In this document: piece by piece, positions 45,546-55,556 of the stretch
How positions within the stretch are numbered: position 1 is the stretch's first letter
Layout of the letters: each line of letters begins with the position of its first letter
NCBI RefSeq assembly: GCF_007097265.1
Contig: NZ_VJZP01000007.1
Coordinates: 1 to 64,000 of the forward strand
Origin: Flavobacterium gawalongense
GTDB lineage: Bacteria; Bacteroidota; Bacteroidia; Flavobacteriales; Flavobacteriaceae
DNA length: 64,000 nt
Direction: 5' to 3'
Position numbers and translations under genes: made by a program
The notes under the pieces: model-generated
Database searches by the model: none
What the model saw: only the letters and a program-made list of their open reading frames with translations
What the model was told of the DNA's origin: nothing

Positions 45546-46283
45546 TTATATTTTAAAATAGACATCTTCAAAAGGAATTCTAAAACGTTCTCCATAAACG
45601 CCTTGTTCCTCCCGAAGACCGCATCCTATAATCATATTTATTTCGGATGAAGCAGGTAAATGTAATATTTTTTTTATTCTTAACGAATCAAAACCTTCCA
45701 TAGGACAAGTGTCATAGTTTATTGCAGCCATGCTAATCATAAAATTTTGAGCTGCAAGTCCGGCACTTTTATGGGCAACAATGCGCATATCACTTTGTCT
45801 GGCTTCTCTGTAAATGGGTTTGAATAATCCTATAATTTGAAAAGCAATAAATTTGATCATTCCAAAGATTCCCAGGAAATCAAAGTAAAGCGTAGGAATG
45901 ATTTTTTGATAATAATTTAAAGCAAATTTTTCTCTTTTTGAGTATGAAGATTCAGGTTTGTCTCCATAGAGTGATTTTAAGTAGTCAATATTTGATTGCA
46001 CTCTTTTTCTCCATAAATCTTTTCTGGCCACAACAATAACCATTTGTTGTGCTGTTTTTGCTGCATTTTGATCAAAACTTGCCGCAGTTAATTTTTGTAT
46101 AGTTTCAGGAGATACAATATGATAAAATTCCCAAAGCTGCATATTACTGCTTGTAGCAGCAAGTGTTGCTAATTCAATACATTCTGTTACTTTTTGCGCA
46201 TCAATGGGTTCGTTTTTAAAAACCCGAACGGACCGTCGGTATTTAATGGCCTCACTTACCGATTTTTCATTGGTTACAACCAT
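45546..46283 (-). CDS. Nitroreductase-family protein
   Basis: A 245-residue FMN-dependent oxidoreductase with the flavin-binding RRSVRVF motif at 17-23, QLWEF, and the C-terminal CGLREEQGVYGERFRIPFEDVY. Substrates of this family are broad (quinones, nitro compounds, enoates). It overlaps the end of the aldehyde dehydrogenase gene by 10 bp, so the two are translationally coupled. Confidence 0.88.
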   Translation of the reverse strand: MVVTNEKSVSEAIKYRRSVRVFKNEPIDAQKVTECIELATLAATSSNMQLWEFYHIVSPETIQKLTAASFDQNAAKTAQQMVIVVARKDLWRKRVQSNIDYLKSLYGDKPESSYSKREKFALNYYQKIIPTLYFDFLGIFGMIKFIAFQIIGLFKPIYREARQSDMRIVAHKSAGLAAQNFMISMAAINYDTCPMEGFDSLRIKKILHLPASSEINMIIGCGLREEQGVYGERFRIPFEDVYFKI

Positions 46284-47602
46284 TTTAATAATTTTTTAAT
46301 TGTTTTTAATTTATCATTGTAAGGGGCATAACGCATAGGTAAATCCAACCAATTTGCTTTTTTTACGATTCCTTTTTTATGCGAAAAAGTATCAAAACTC
46401 AAACTACCATGATACGCGCCTATGCCACTATGGCCAACACCTCCAAATGGAAGCCTTTTGTTAGCAAAATGGACTACGGTATCATTGATACAGCCCCCTC
46501 CAAAAGAATATTTGTATATGATTTTTTGTGCAAAGGAATGATTTTCAGTAAAAACATATAAAGCTAGAGGTTTCTCGTATTTAGAGATGATACCATTTAT
46601 TTCGGCCTCATTTTCATAGGAAAGAATAGGGAGTAAAGGGCCGAAAATCTCTTCTTTCATAATCAGACTATCAGTACCGGATTCATCGATAAGCGTAGGA
46701 GCGATGTAGCAATTTTCAATTTCAGTTTGACCCCCAAAAGCCACTTTGTCTTCCTCAATCATATTGACCAATCGAAGCCAATTCTTTTGATTTATAATTC
46801 GGGCATAATCGGGTGATAGTTTAGGATTTTCACCGTATGCTTTGGTGATTTCTTCTTTCATGAATTCCATGAAATGGCTTTTCATGTTTTTTTGAATCAA
46901 AATATAATCCGGTGCAATGCAAGTTTGACCAGCGTTTATAAATTTTCCCCAAACGATTCTTTTGGCTGCTAGTTTTAAATTGGCAGTTTCATCAATAATA
47001 CAAGGGTTTTTTCCTCCAAGTTCCAATGTTACGGGCGTTAAGTTTTCGGCAGCCGCTTTTGCAACAATTTTGCCTACCGGAACACTTCCCGTAAAAAAGA
47101 TATAATCCCAACGTTGTGAAAGCAGGTTCTGGGTGATTTCAACTCCGCCTTCTATAACTTCAACATGATTGTTGTGAAATGTTCGTTCAATAATTTTTGT
47201 AATTATTTCGGATGTTTTTGGGGTGAGTTCAGAAGGTTTTAGGACCACTTGATTCCCGGCAGCAACTGCTGAAATTAAAGGACAAAGAGCCAGTTGAAAC
47301 GGATAGTTCCAAGGTGCTATAATTAATACTTTGCCGTAAGGTTCTTTGTAAATATAATCGGTGGAAGGGAAATTGAGAATGGAAGGAAATACCTTTTTTG
47401 GTTTAGCCCATTTATGTAAATTCTTTATAGTGTCTTTTAATTCAGAAATAACATAATAGGTTTCTGTGAGTACCGCTTCAAAAGCCGGTTTCCTGAAATC
47501 ATCGTATAAAGCCTGAATAATTTCATTTTCATGAGTAATAATTACATTCAGTAACTTTATTAAAGTTTCTTTTCTAAATCCTATAGTAGTTTTGTAATTC
47601 AT
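46274..47602 (-). CDS. Aldehyde dehydrogenase (class 3-like)
   Basis: A 442-residue NAD(P)-dependent aldehyde dehydrogenase, short as in the ALDH3 group. The catalytic glutamate is in LELGGKNP, the nucleophilic cysteine in NAGQTCIAPDY, and the Rossmann contact APWNYPFQL and the EEIFGPLLPI motif are intact. The C-terminal GVGHSGIGAYHG segment is typical of fatty-aldehyde dehydrogenases. It is coupled to the nitroreductase; the substrate is unknown. Confidence 0.93.
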   Translation of the reverse strand: MNYKTTIGFRKETLIKLLNVIITHENEIIQALYDDFRKPAFEAVLTETYYVISELKDTIKNLHKWAKPKKVFPSILNFPSTDYIYKEPYGKVLIIAPWNYPFQLALCPLISAVAAGNQVVLKPSELTPKTSEIITKIIERTFHNNHVEVIEGGVEITQNLLSQRWDYIFFTGSVPVGKIVAKAAAENLTPVTLELGGKNPCIIDETANLKLAAKRIVWGKFINAGQTCIAPDYILIQKNMKSHFMEFMKEEITKAYGENPKLSPDYARIINQKNWLRLVNMIEEDKVAFGGQTEIENCYIAPTLIDESGTDSLIMKEEIFGPLLPILSYENEAEINGIISKYEKPLALYVFTENHSFAQKIIYKYSFGGGCINDTVVHFANKRLPFGGVGHSGIGAYHGSLSFDTFSHKKGIVKKANWLDLPMRYAPYNDKLKTIKKLLKWL

Positions 47603-47677
47603 TAGGCAGGCACAATTTATTTAGTGCTATGCAAGTTAATTTTTATAATTTACATAATGAATTATTCTTTAAAAAAA

Positions 47678-48373
47678 TTATAGTGCGTCCCAGATGGAAT
47701 CAGATGGGGTAGGAGCAGTTATGGTTAAGGCTTCTTTTGTAACAGGATGGATGAATGTTAATTTCCTGGCGTGTAAATGAATGCCGCCATCAGGATTACT
47801 GCGGTCAAAACCGTATTTTAAATCCCCTTTTATAGGCGAACCTATGGCAGAAAGTTGTGCTCTTATTTGATGATGCCTTCCAGTATGAAGATTGATTTCT
47901 AATGCAAAATAGTTATTGAGTTCCTTGAATATTTTATAATCTAAACTGGCTAATTTACTTTCTGGAACTTCTTTAATATGTGCTTTTGAAGTGTTGTTTT
48001 TTTCGTTTCTTTTTATATAATGAACGAGCTTATCTTCCTCTTTTGAAGGTTTGTTTTTGACTATTGCCCAATATGTTTTTTGAGTTTCACGATTGCTGAA
48101 CAATTCATTCATTCTGGTCAAAGCCTTGCTTGTTCTGGCAAAAACGACAATGCCTGTTGTAGGTCGGTCTAAACGATGTACCACTCCAAGGAATACTTCA
48201 CCGGGTTTATTGTATTTATCTTTGATGTATTCTTTTACAACTTCCGATAAAGGTTTATCGCCGGTTTTATCACCTTGCACGATATCGCCTACACGTTTAT
48301 TGACCACAATAAGGTGGTTGTCTTCGTGTAGAATTTGGAGGTTGTTTTTATTCGAAATTATTTTGTTAGACAC
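47678..48373 (-). CDS. RluA-family pseudouridine synthase
   Basis: 231 residues. The catalytic aspartate lies in VVHRLDRPTTGIVVFARTSKA, followed by LHTGRHHQIRAQLSAIGSPI and HLHARKLTFIHP. It lacks an S4 domain, as in the shorter RluA/TruC-like branch. The target (23S rRNA or tRNA) cannot be assigned. It lies 48 bp downstream of panB on the same strand. Confidence 0.9.
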   Translation of the reverse strand: MSNKIISNKNNLQILHEDNHLIVVNKRVGDIVQGDKTGDKPLSEVVKEYIKDKYNKPGEVFLGVVHRLDRPTTGIVVFARTSKALTRMNELFSNRETQKTYWAIVKNKPSKEEDKLVHYIKRNEKNNTSKAHIKEVPESKLASLDYKIFKELNNYFALEINLHTGRHHQIRAQLSAIGSPIKGDLKYGFDRSNPDGGIHLHARKLTFIHPVTKEALTITAPTPSDSIWDAL

Positions 48374-48421
48374 TTTTTAGGCTTTTTTTATAAACTGAAT
48401 ACTGCTACTGAATACTAAAAA

Positions 48422-49240
48422 CTAATATTGCTCATTAGCATTAGGAAAATCACTTGATTTCACATCAGCAACATATTGACTGATTGCAGTTGTCATTCCT
48501 TCATATAAATTCATGTATCTTCTCAAGAAACGCGGACTGAATTCATTGTTCATTCCAAGCATATCGTGAATAACCAAAACTTGTCCGTCAACGCCGCCAC
48601 CAGCACCAATACCAATAACTGGAATCGAAATACTTTGCGCCACTTTCTCGGCTAAATGTGCCGGAATTTTTTCAACAACCAAGGCAAAACAACCTAGTTT
48701 TTCAAGCAATTTGGCATCTTCCATTAATTTATGCGCTTCTTCCTCTTCTTTGGCACGAACCGTATAGGTTCCAAATTTATAGATAGATTGCGGGGTTAAA
48801 CCCAAATGTCCCATAACCGGAATTCCTGCGTTTAATATTTTCTTGATAGAATCTTTGATTTCTTTTCCGCCTTCCAGTTTTACGGCATGTCCACCGCTTT
48901 CCTTCATAATTCTGATGGCAGAACGCAACGCTTCTTTTGGGTCTGATTGGTAACTTCCAAAAGGTAAATCAACCACAACCAAAGCTCTTTCTATCGCTCT
49001 AACTACAGAAGAAGCGTGGTATATCATTTGGTCCAAAGTAATGGGTAAAGTCGTTTCGTGTCCAGCCATTACATTCGAAGCCGAATCACCAACAAGGATT
49101 ACATCGATTCCAGCAGTATCAACAATTTTAGCCATCGTATAATCATAAGCGGTCAGCATGGAAATTTTCTCTCCATTGGCTTTCATTTCAATTAATGACT
49201 TTGTTGTAATTCTTTTGTAATCTTTTTTTGCTACAGACAT
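48422..49240 (-). CDS. panB: 3-methyl-2-oxobutanoate hydroxymethyltransferase
   Basis: A 272-residue TIM-barrel enzyme making ketopantoate from 2-oxoisovalerate and methylene-THF, the first step of pantothenate synthesis. Motifs include [33 protein letters not shown] (metal-binding Asp), [15 protein letters not shown] and the catalytic Glu in LVVEKIPA. No panC or panD is nearby. Confidence 0.97.
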   Translation of the reverse strand: MSVAKKDYKRITTKSLIEMKANGEKISMLTAYDYTMAKIVDTAGIDVILVGDSASNVMAGHETTLPITLDQMIYHASSVVRAIERALVVVDLPFGSYQSDPKEALRSAIRIMKESGGHAVKLEGGKEIKDSIKKILNAGIPVMGHLGLTPQSIYKFGTYTVRAKEEEEAHKLMEDAKLLEKLGCFALVVEKIPAHLAEKVAQSISIPVIGIGAGGGVDGQVLVIHDMLGMNNEFSPRFLRRYMNLYEGMTTAISQYVADVKSSDFPNANEQY

Positions 49241-49316
49241 GGATTGTTACTTTTTGCCACAATTTTAGGTGACAGGTTATAAAATGTAAAAGTAGTAAAA
49301 CAAATTCTTTAGAAAC

Positions 49317-49350
49317 AAAAAAATGGGTCCGAAAAATCGAACCCATTTTT
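49317..49350 (-). terminator. Terminator of the GH3 beta-glucosidase gene
   Basis: The arms AAAATGGGTCCG / CGAACCCATTTT have a T-run on the minus strand, 24 bp after the stop codon. Confidence 0.8.
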
Positions 49351-49373
49351 GAGTAATTCTTATAAATAGTATA

Positions 49374-51839
49374 CTAATGTTTCAAATCAGTGAATTCTGA
49401 GTCGGCCGCAAACGCTGAATTTGTTTTTTCAACAATTTTCTCTTTTGCTAAAGTAAAATTTGCTGTTTGCTTAATATTTAATGATGACGTTCCAATTGCT
49501 ACTTTATAAGAACCTGCTTCGGCAATCCAAGCTTTTTTGTTTGGAATAAATGAAGCTAAATCTTTTGGATTTAGTGTCAATACAATCGTTTGACTTTCTC
49601 CAGGTTGTAATAAATTAGTTTTACCAAAAGCTTTTAGTTCTTCTGTTGGTTTATCAATTGTTTTTGCAGGAGCAGAAAGATATAGTTCTACTACTTCTTT
49701 ACCTGCTATTTTACCGGTATTTTTTACGGTTACGGTAACATTCATTTTGTCTGCAAATGCGCTTGAACTCAATTTTAAATTAGATACATCAAATGTAGTA
49801 TAAGATAATCCGTAACCAAATTCGTAAGATGGTTTTACATGGAATGTATTGAAGTAACGGTATCCTACATAAATTCCTTCTTCGTAAGTTACACTTGTAG
49901 GATTTTCAGCAGGTGTTCCAATCCAGTTTTTAGCTGATGGTGTATCTTCATATTTTACTGGGAAAGTCATTGTTAATTTTCCAGAAGGAGTTACTTTTCC
50001 AGAGAAAACATCTGCAACAGAATTTCCACCTTCTTGACCCGGTTGCCAAGGTAAAAGGATAGCATCTACTTTATCTTTCCAGCTTGCCGTTTCGATTACA
50101 CCACCAATATTTAAAACTACAACCACTTTTTTGCCTTGAGCATGAAAAGCTGCTGAAACAACATTGATTAAGTTGATTTCATCTTGAGCCAAATTAAAAT
50201 CTTCATCTACTTTACGGTCATCACCTTCACCAGCATTTCTGCCAATTGTGATTAATGCCAATTCAGAAGTATTTGCTTTATTTTTAATAACTTCTTGGTT
50301 TAATGCTAATTCAGGAAGCCTTTTTGGAGTTGCCAATAAACCTTCTTTTTCACGTCTTTTTGTTTCAATCTCTTTTTGAGCAGCCATAAAAGGCTTGTAT
50401 AATCCTTCTAATTCGGTATCAATAGAAAATCCGGAGTTGGTTAATCCTTCAATTAATGAAACAGAATAGGCTTCGTTAACATCACCACTACCAGTTCCGC
50501 CAGAGATAAAATCATAAGAGGTTACACCAAAAACGGCTAACGGAGCTGATTTTGAAGTAAAAGGCAATACATTGTTATTGTTTTTTAATAAAACAACCCC
50601 TTCTGCAGCAGCTTGTCTTGTAACTTCTGCATTTTCTTTTAAGTTTGGTTTGTTAGAATATTTGTAATTACTCATTGCCGGAGATCTCATTACTAATTCA
50701 AGGACTCTTCTTAAATTGATATTGATTTCTTCTTTAGATAATTTTCCGCTTTTTATATCTTCAACAATTGCATTTTGTTGTGCAGGTAAGCCTGGCATCA
50801 ATAAATCATTTCCTGCTGTAAGTTGTTTGGCAACATCACTAACAACGTCTTTAGCCATAATGGCTCCAAATCCATTATAACCTCCAAACCAGTCTGTCAT
50901 CACTAATCCTTTAAAACCCCATTCATCACGAAGTACAGTAGTTAATAGATCTTTACGTGCTGATGTGTAAGTACCATTTAATAAATTGTAAGATGACATT
51001 ACTGTCCATGGCTGTGACTCTTTAACTGTAATTTCAAATCCTCTTAGGTATATTTCACGTAATGCTCTTTCGCTAACATGTGCATTAACACCCATTCTGT
51101 TTCTTTCCTGATTATTGGCGGCAAAGTGTTTTATTGAAGTTCCTACACCATTAGATTGTACACCATTTACCATTGCAGCTGCAATTTTTCCTGCTATTAA
51201 TGGATCTTCAGAATAGTATTCAAAATTTCTTCCACATAATGGGTTTCTGTGAATATTCATTCCCGGGCCTAATAAAACATCTACTCCATATTCTTTTACC
51301 TCATTACCCATTGCTTTACCAACAGTATTGATAAGTGCTACATTCCAAGTAGAAGCTAATGCTGTTCCCACAGGGAATGCGGTAGCATAATACGTATTCG
51401 AATCCTCTTCTCTAATGGATTTAATACGCAAACCAGCAGGACCATCAGATACAATTACGGAAGGAATTCCTAAACGGGAAATGGCTGTTGTTCCTCCTGC
51501 AGAACCAGGAACTTTTGCGGTATCTTTTCCAGCAGTAAACTGCATTTTAGCCCAGTCAAAACCAGGCATTCCAATTCCAATAAGCATACTCGCTTTTTCG
51601 TCATCAGTCATCTGATTGATTAAATCTTGGATTCTGTCTTGAATAGAAAGACGGTAATCTTCGTATCGGTCTAACTTTCCATTTTTATTTAAATCAGAAA
51701 AGGTAAAACCATTAAGGGTAATTATTGGATTAATTTTAGTCTCTTTTATTTCTGGTTTTTTTGCCCAAGAAATTCCAGAAATGAGTAGCGCTGAAAGAAG
51801 CGAAGTCTTTGCGATTTTTGAAATTGAATTGTTTTTCAT
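49374..51839 (-). CDS. Secreted GH3 beta-glucosidase (BglX-like)
   Basis: An 821-residue exported glycosidase: signal peptide (1-26, ending SWA), an EF-hand-like loop DLNKNGKLDRYED (about 49-61), a GH3 N-terminal barrel with nucleophile Asp near residue 315 (VMTDWFGG) and KHFAANNQE, a GH3 C-terminal alpha/beta domain, and a fibronectin III-like end (FGYGLSYTTF, VTVKNTG). It hydrolyses terminal beta-glucosides in the periplasm. The calcium-loop insertion just after the signal peptide is notable. It is divergent from a Nudix-type regulator. Confidence 0.93.
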   Translation of the reverse strand: MKNNSISKIAKTSLLSALLISGISWAKKPEIKETKINPIITLNGFTFSDLNKNGKLDRYEDYRLSIQDRIQDLINQMTDDEKASMLIGIGMPGFDWAKMQFTAGKDTAKVPGSAGGTTAISRLGIPSVIVSDGPAGLRIKSIREEDSNTYYATAFPVGTALASTWNVALINTVGKAMGNEVKEYGVDVLLGPGMNIHRNPLCGRNFEYYSEDPLIAGKIAAAMVNGVQSNGVGTSIKHFAANNQERNRMGVNAHVSERALREIYLRGFEITVKESQPWTVMSSYNLLNGTYTSARKDLLTTVLRDEWGFKGLVMTDWFGGYNGFGAIMAKDVVSDVAKQLTAGNDLLMPGLPAQQNAIVEDIKSGKLSKEEININLRRVLELVMRSPAMSNYKYSNKPNLKENAEVTRQAAAEGVVLLKNNNNVLPFTSKSAPLAVFGVTSYDFISGGTGSGDVNEAYSVSLIEGLTNSGFSIDTELEGLYKPFMAAQKEIETKRREKEGLLATPKRLPELALNQEVIKNKANTSELALITIGRNAGEGDDRKVDEDFNLAQDEINLINVVSAAFHAQGKKVVVVLNIGGVIETASWKDKVDAILLPWQPGQEGGNSVADVFSGKVTPSGKLTMTFPVKYEDTPSAKNWIGTPAENPTSVTYEEGIYVGYRYFNTFHVKPSYEFGYGLSYTTFDVSNLKLSSSAFADKMNVTVTVKNTGKIAGKEVVELYLSAPAKTIDKPTEELKAFGKTNLLQPGESQTIVLTLNPKDLASFIPNKKAWIAEAGSYKVAIGTSSLNIKQTANFTLAKEKIVEKTNSAFAADSEFTDLKH

Positions 51840-51864
51840 TTGGTTTATTTAGTAAATAGTTTTT

Positions 51865-51887
51865 TATTGCTTCATTATGAAGCAATA
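51865..51887. promoter_or_regulatory. Perfect 23-bp palindrome between the GH3 gene and the Nudix regulator
   Basis: TATTGCTTCAT-T-ATGAAGCAATA is perfectly symmetric, 26 bp upstream of the GH3 start in the divergent region. It is the best candidate operator for the adjacent Nudix/winged-helix regulator. Confidence 0.6.
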
Positions 51888-51971
51888 TTAATTATTTTTT
51901 TTAATATTTGCAAAAAAAGCAGTTTATATTTTGATTATCAGTTTTTAAAGTAAAAATTATAATCTATTTCA

Positions 51972-51979
51972 TATTTTTG
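51972..51979 (+). promoter_or_regulatory. Putative -7 box for the Nudix regulator
   Basis: TATTTTTG matches TAnnTTTG, 16 bp before the ATG at 51996. Confidence 0.4.
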
Positions 51980-51995
51980 CAATCAATTTATAACA

Positions 51996-52742
51996 ATGGG
52001 ATTTAATAAAATAATAGAGGGGAAATCAGCTGAAGCTTGGGACATATACATCCCAAATTTATCCGTGGATTGTGTCGTTTTTGGATTTCACGACACCACC
52101 TTAAAAGTATTGGTTACAAGACTAAAAGAGATAGATCTTTGGGCTCTTCCTGGAGGTTATGTTTTAAAAACAGAAAATCTTAAAGAGGCGGCCAATAGAA
52201 TTTTATTTAGTAGAACAGGTGCAGAAAATATTTATTTGCAAGAATTTAAAGTTTTTAGTGATTTGAATCGAACGGATGGAATTTTTGATAATTTTCCGGA
52301 CACACTATGGAACAAACAGCGATTTCTATCCGTTGGATTTTATGCCTTAGTCGATTTTCATCATGTAAATTTAGTTATGGATGATTTTTCTGATGCGTGC
52401 GAATGGAAATCAATTGATGAATTGCCAGATTTTATGATGGATCACAGAAGTATTTTTGATAAAGCATTAGAAACGCTGCGCAGACAATTAAATCATAAAC
52501 CGATTGGCTACAGTTTATTGCCTGAAAAATTTACTATGCCCGAACTTCAAAAATTGTATGAAATTATTTTAGCAAAGAAACTAAATCGCGGCAATTTTTA
52601 CAGAAAAATGTTGCGTTATGATATACTTCAAAAACTGGATGAAAGCAGAAAAGGCGGTGCACACAAAGCTCCAGATTTGTATAAATTTGATATAGAAAAA
52701 TACCAATTAGCGCTCAAAAATGGATTGAATGAAGGTTGGTAA
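51996..52742 (+). CDS. Nudix-related transcriptional regulator (NrtR/AraR type)
   Basis: 248 residues: a Nudix fold (about 20-150) followed by a winged-helix DNA-binding domain (about 165-240, TMPELQKLYEIILAKKLNRGNFYRKML). The Nudix box keeps GGYVLKTE but the catalytic REUxEE is RILFSR, so it should sense a ligand without hydrolysing it. Bacteroidota homologues (for example the arabinose regulator of Bacteroides) control sugar-use genes; here the divergent beta-glucosidase is the likely target. Confidence 0.9.
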   Translation: MGFNKIIEGKSAEAWDIYIPNLSVDCVVFGFHDTTLKVLVTRLKEIDLWALPGGYVLKTENLKEAANRILFSRTGAENIYLQEFKVFSDLNRTDGIFDNFPDTLWNKQRFLSVGFYALVDFHHVNLVMDDFSDACEWKSIDELPDFMMDHRSIFDKALETLRRQLNHKPIGYSLLPEKFTMPELQKLYEIILAKKLNRGNFYRKMLRYDILQKLDESRKGGAHKAPDLYKFDIEKYQLALKNGLNEGW

Positions 52743-52760
52743 TAGTTTTTAAATTGCTAA

Positions 52761-52829
52761 ATGAGTGAATTTATATTTTCATTATTGACGATGAAGAAAA
52801 ATTACGCTTTCTTCTTTACTGGAGTGATT
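52761..52829 (+). pseudogene. Remnant of a response-regulator N-terminus
   Basis: After ATGAGTGAATTTATATTT a frame shift leads into IIDDEEKLRFLLYWSD and a stop. IIDDEEKLR is the acidic-pocket start of NtrC-type receiver domains. Nothing further of such a gene follows. This is probably a small decayed fragment, although a chance match over 10 residues cannot be excluded. Confidence 0.35.
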
Positions 52830-52894
52830 GAAAAGGTAGCAGTATATCAACCTATTCTAAAATTGGAATTGAAAAGGAAGTAAATTCCAGTATT

Positions 52895-52950
52895 CAGTCG
52901 CAGTTTGCAGTATCCAGATTATTAAATATCTGAATCGCAAACTGCGACTG
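52895..52950 (+). terminator. Long hairpin, probable terminator of the Nudix regulator gene
   Basis: Perfect 14-bp arms CAGTCGCAGTTTGC / GCAAACTGCGACTG contain an inner CAGAT / ATCTG stem and are followed by ATCAATTTTTTT. It could instead be a dispersed repeat. Confidence 0.5.
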
Positions 52951-53006
52951 ATCAATTTTTTTGCAGTCTGAAATATTCACGGCAATCACTAATCCATGAA
53001 TACAAT

Positions 53007-53177
53007 TTAATAGTCATCATTATCCAAGTCAGACTTCTCTTCATTTGCTTTTTTATAATCATTATTTAAAAAATTGGTATACTCTTTTTTATCCTTCTGA
53101 TTTTTTTTAATAAGAAATACGATCAAAATAACTACACAAACGGCTACAATACCCACTATTATCCAATTGATTTCCAT
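53007..53177 (-). CDS. Small single-pass membrane protein (56 residues)
   Basis: MEINWIIVGIVAVCVVILIV forms one N-terminal membrane helix, followed by a basic stretch (KKNQKDKKEY) and an acidic C-terminus ending DNDDY. Short proteins of this form are frequent in flavobacteria; function unknown. It is 57 bp downstream of sdaA on the same strand. Confidence 0.75.
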   Translation of the reverse strand: MEINWIIVGIVAVCVVILIVFLIKKNQKDKKEYTNFLNNDYKKANEEKSDLDNDDY

Positions 53178-53233
53178 TGCTTTTATTTTAAATTAACGAT
53201 ACTATTTTTAAGTTTTGGATAAAAATGAACCGC

Positions 53234-54661
53234 TTAACAATCCGCCATATTCACTGCAATGGCTAAACCACCTTCGGAAGTTTCTTTGTATTTATTGTTC
53301 ATGTCTTTGGCGGTTTGCCACATGGTATCCACCACTTTGTCTAAAGGTACTTTTGCGTTTTTCGGGTCAGTTTCTAAGGCTAGTTCAGCCGCATTAATGG
53401 CTTTTATGGCACCCATCGTATTTCTTTCGATACACGGAATCTGGACTAATCCTCCAATTGGGTCACAAGTCATTCCCAAATGATGTTCCATGGCAATTTC
53501 GGCAGCCATTAAAACCTGCTCCGGAGTTCCACCCATTAATTCACACAAAGCAGCAGCAGCCATTGATGACGAAACGCCAATTTCTGCCTGACAACCGCCC
53601 ATTGCAGCAGAAATAGTAGACCCTTTTTTGAAAATACTTCCTATTTCGCTGGCTACCATCAGGAATTGTTTGATTTCTTTTTCTCCCGCATCATGGTTTT
53701 CGATAACTAAATAATACATTAATACAGATGGAATTACGCCCGCACTTCCGTTTGTTGGAGCAGTAACCACACGCCCTAAAGCGGCATTAACTTCATTTAC
53801 GGCCAAGGCAAAACAGCTTACCCATTTTAATATTTGACGGAATTTCACTTCGGTCATTCTGATTTGTTCTAACCAAGTTTGTGGCGAATTATAGTTTGCT
53901 AAGCCAATGAGGTTTTGGTGCATATCAAACGCACGACGGCGGACATGTAATCCTCCGGGTAAAATTCCTTCGGAATGGCAACCGATATACATTGACTCCA
54001 ACATGGTATTCCAAATGCGCATTAATTCATGATGAATCATTTCTTCGGAACGCATTGATTTTTCATTTTCATAGACAATTTCCGAAATCTTTTTATGCTC
54101 GTTAGTGCAATAATTCAAGAGTTCAGCTGCCTTGTCGATTGGAAATGGGAAAGCACATTTTATGGCAATTTTTTTCTTGGCATTGATGCGTTCTTCTTTC
54201 ACAACAAAACCTCCACCAATCGAGTAGAAGGTGGAAATGTATTCTTTACCATCCGTTATGTAGGCCGTAAAAGTCAAACCATTAGCATGAAAAGGAAGGA
54301 AGTTTTTATTAAAAACAATATCTTCTGAAAAATGGAAAGGAATCTGGTTTTCATTGCCAAGATTGATTTCATTTTTATCCTTGATTGATTTTATAATTTT
54401 ATCGATATTTGAAATAGGAATATATTCAGGATCTTGTCCGCTCAAGCCCAACATAATTGCCAAATCAGTAGCGTGACCTTTTCCCGTAAGCGAAAGAGAA
54501 CCGTATAAATCTACTTTTACCCTGCTTACAGTATGGATTAAGTTTTCGTTTCGCAATTCTCCAAGAAAACGTTCCGCTGCACGCCAAGGCCCAAGTGTAT
54601 GCGAACTCGAAGGTCCTATACCAATTTTAAGCATATCAAAAACAGAGATACATTCTTCCAT
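53234..54661 (-). CDS. sdaA: L-serine ammonia-lyase (iron-sulfur type)
   Basis: A 475-residue serine dehydratase converting L-serine to pyruvate and ammonia. Beta domain: [19 protein letters not shown] at the N-terminus. Alpha domain: the 4Fe-4S ligands include the cysteine in MGGCQAEIG and those in [24 protein letters not shown] is also present. The chain ends in a C-terminal cysteine (NMADC), which in the family can occupy the active site. Single-polypeptide type. Confidence 0.96.
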   Translation of the reverse strand: MEECISVFDMLKIGIGPSSSHTLGPWRAAERFLGELRNENLIHTVSRVKVDLYGSLSLTGKGHATDLAIMLGLSGQDPEYIPISNIDKIIKSIKDKNEINLGNENQIPFHFSEDIVFNKNFLPFHANGLTFTAYITDGKEYISTFYSIGGGFVVKEERINAKKKIAIKCAFPFPIDKAAELLNYCTNEHKKISEIVYENEKSMRSEEMIHHELMRIWNTMLESMYIGCHSEGILPGGLHVRRRAFDMHQNLIGLANYNSPQTWLEQIRMTEVKFRQILKWVSCFALAVNEVNAALGRVVTAPTNGSAGVIPSVLMYYLVIENHDAGEKEIKQFLMVASEIGSIFKKGSTISAAMGGCQAEIGVSSSMAAAALCELMGGTPEQVLMAAEIAMEHHLGMTCDPIGGLVQIPCIERNTMGAIKAINAAELALETDPKNAKVPLDKVVDTMWQTAKDMNNKYKETSEGGLAIAVNMADC

Positions 54662-55122
54662 ATTTATAGTAGGTTTTATTTAATGCAAATATAATCGAAT
54701 GTAATAACGATTACGACCTAAAGAGGATAAATGATGGATATTTAATAAAATTTCTATTGGATTTTAATTATTCTTTAACAGATTATGATTTTTTTCATTT
54801 CTATGGCCAGTTCATTAAAATAGCAAATCATAACAAATTGTATTGGCTACTTTTATATTTAATAGAAGAAATAAATTATTATGAACAATATTTTATCTGA
54901 ATATAGGGAAATTGTGAATGGTTGTAAATTACACCTCAAAAATAATGTATAACTTTGATAAACAGACTACTTAAGGTAAAGTGGAAACAAGTCATTTATA
55001 AGCTATATTTTTATTTTTAACAGAGAGTTGTAAATTTAATTTCAAATTTTTTTATTGTTCAGGTTGAATTAAAGTTAAAACAGAATACAAAAGATATTTA
55101 AATAATTTAAAGCTCAAATAAA
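54662..55122. other. Intergenic region between sdaA and the metal-binding protein gene
   Basis: About 460 AT-rich bases with divergent genes on each side. A TAACTTTG at 54950-54957 fits the -7 consensus for the rightward gene, with a TTG 25 bp upstream. No repeats or small genes recognised. Confidence 0.35.
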
Positions 55123-55536
55123 ATGAAAAATTTATTTATAATACTAATGTCTGTTGCATTTACAACTATTGTATCTGCTCAAGACAATATAAGTAAAAAA
55201 GGGAATATGCATGATATGATAAATGATAAAATGGATAAAAAAATATATTATACCTGTCCGATGCATCCCAATGTTATGGAAGATCATCCCGAAAAATGTA
55301 CTAAATGTGGAATGGATTTAGTTAAAGCTGAAAATGTTACTAAAACCGATTGCCCAATGTGCAAAGAAAAAACTACAATGAAAGATGGTAAATGCATTAA
55401 ATGTGGTAAGCAAATTACAGAATACGAAGAGAATGGACTTTCTAAAAAAGAATATGTTTGTATGTGTTGGCAAGATGAAAGTAAAACAACGGGGAAATGC
55501 TCAAAATGTGGCGCTAAAATGGAAGAGATGAAATAA
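55123..55536 (+). CDS. Exported heavy-metal-binding-domain protein
   Basis: A 137-residue cysteine-rich protein with a signal peptide (ending VSAQ, about residue 19). A heavy-metal-binding domain YYTCPMHPNVMEDHPEKC, then TKCGMDLV, is at about 44-69, followed by further CxxC pairs (CPMCKEK, CIKCGK, CSKCGAK) and a CMCW. These domains accompany copper/silver efflux systems. The neighbours are a DoxX-like protein and an Nramp-like transporter; the metal is not determined. Confidence 0.85.
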   Translation: MKNLFIILMSVAFTTIVSAQDNISKKGNMHDMINDKMDKKIYYTCPMHPNVMEDHPEKCTKCGMDLVKAENVTKTDCPMCKEKTTMKDGKCIKCGKQITEYEENGLSKKEYVCMCWQDESKTTGKCSKCGAKMEEMK

Positions 55537-55556
55537 ATTGATCTTAATTTATTAAA

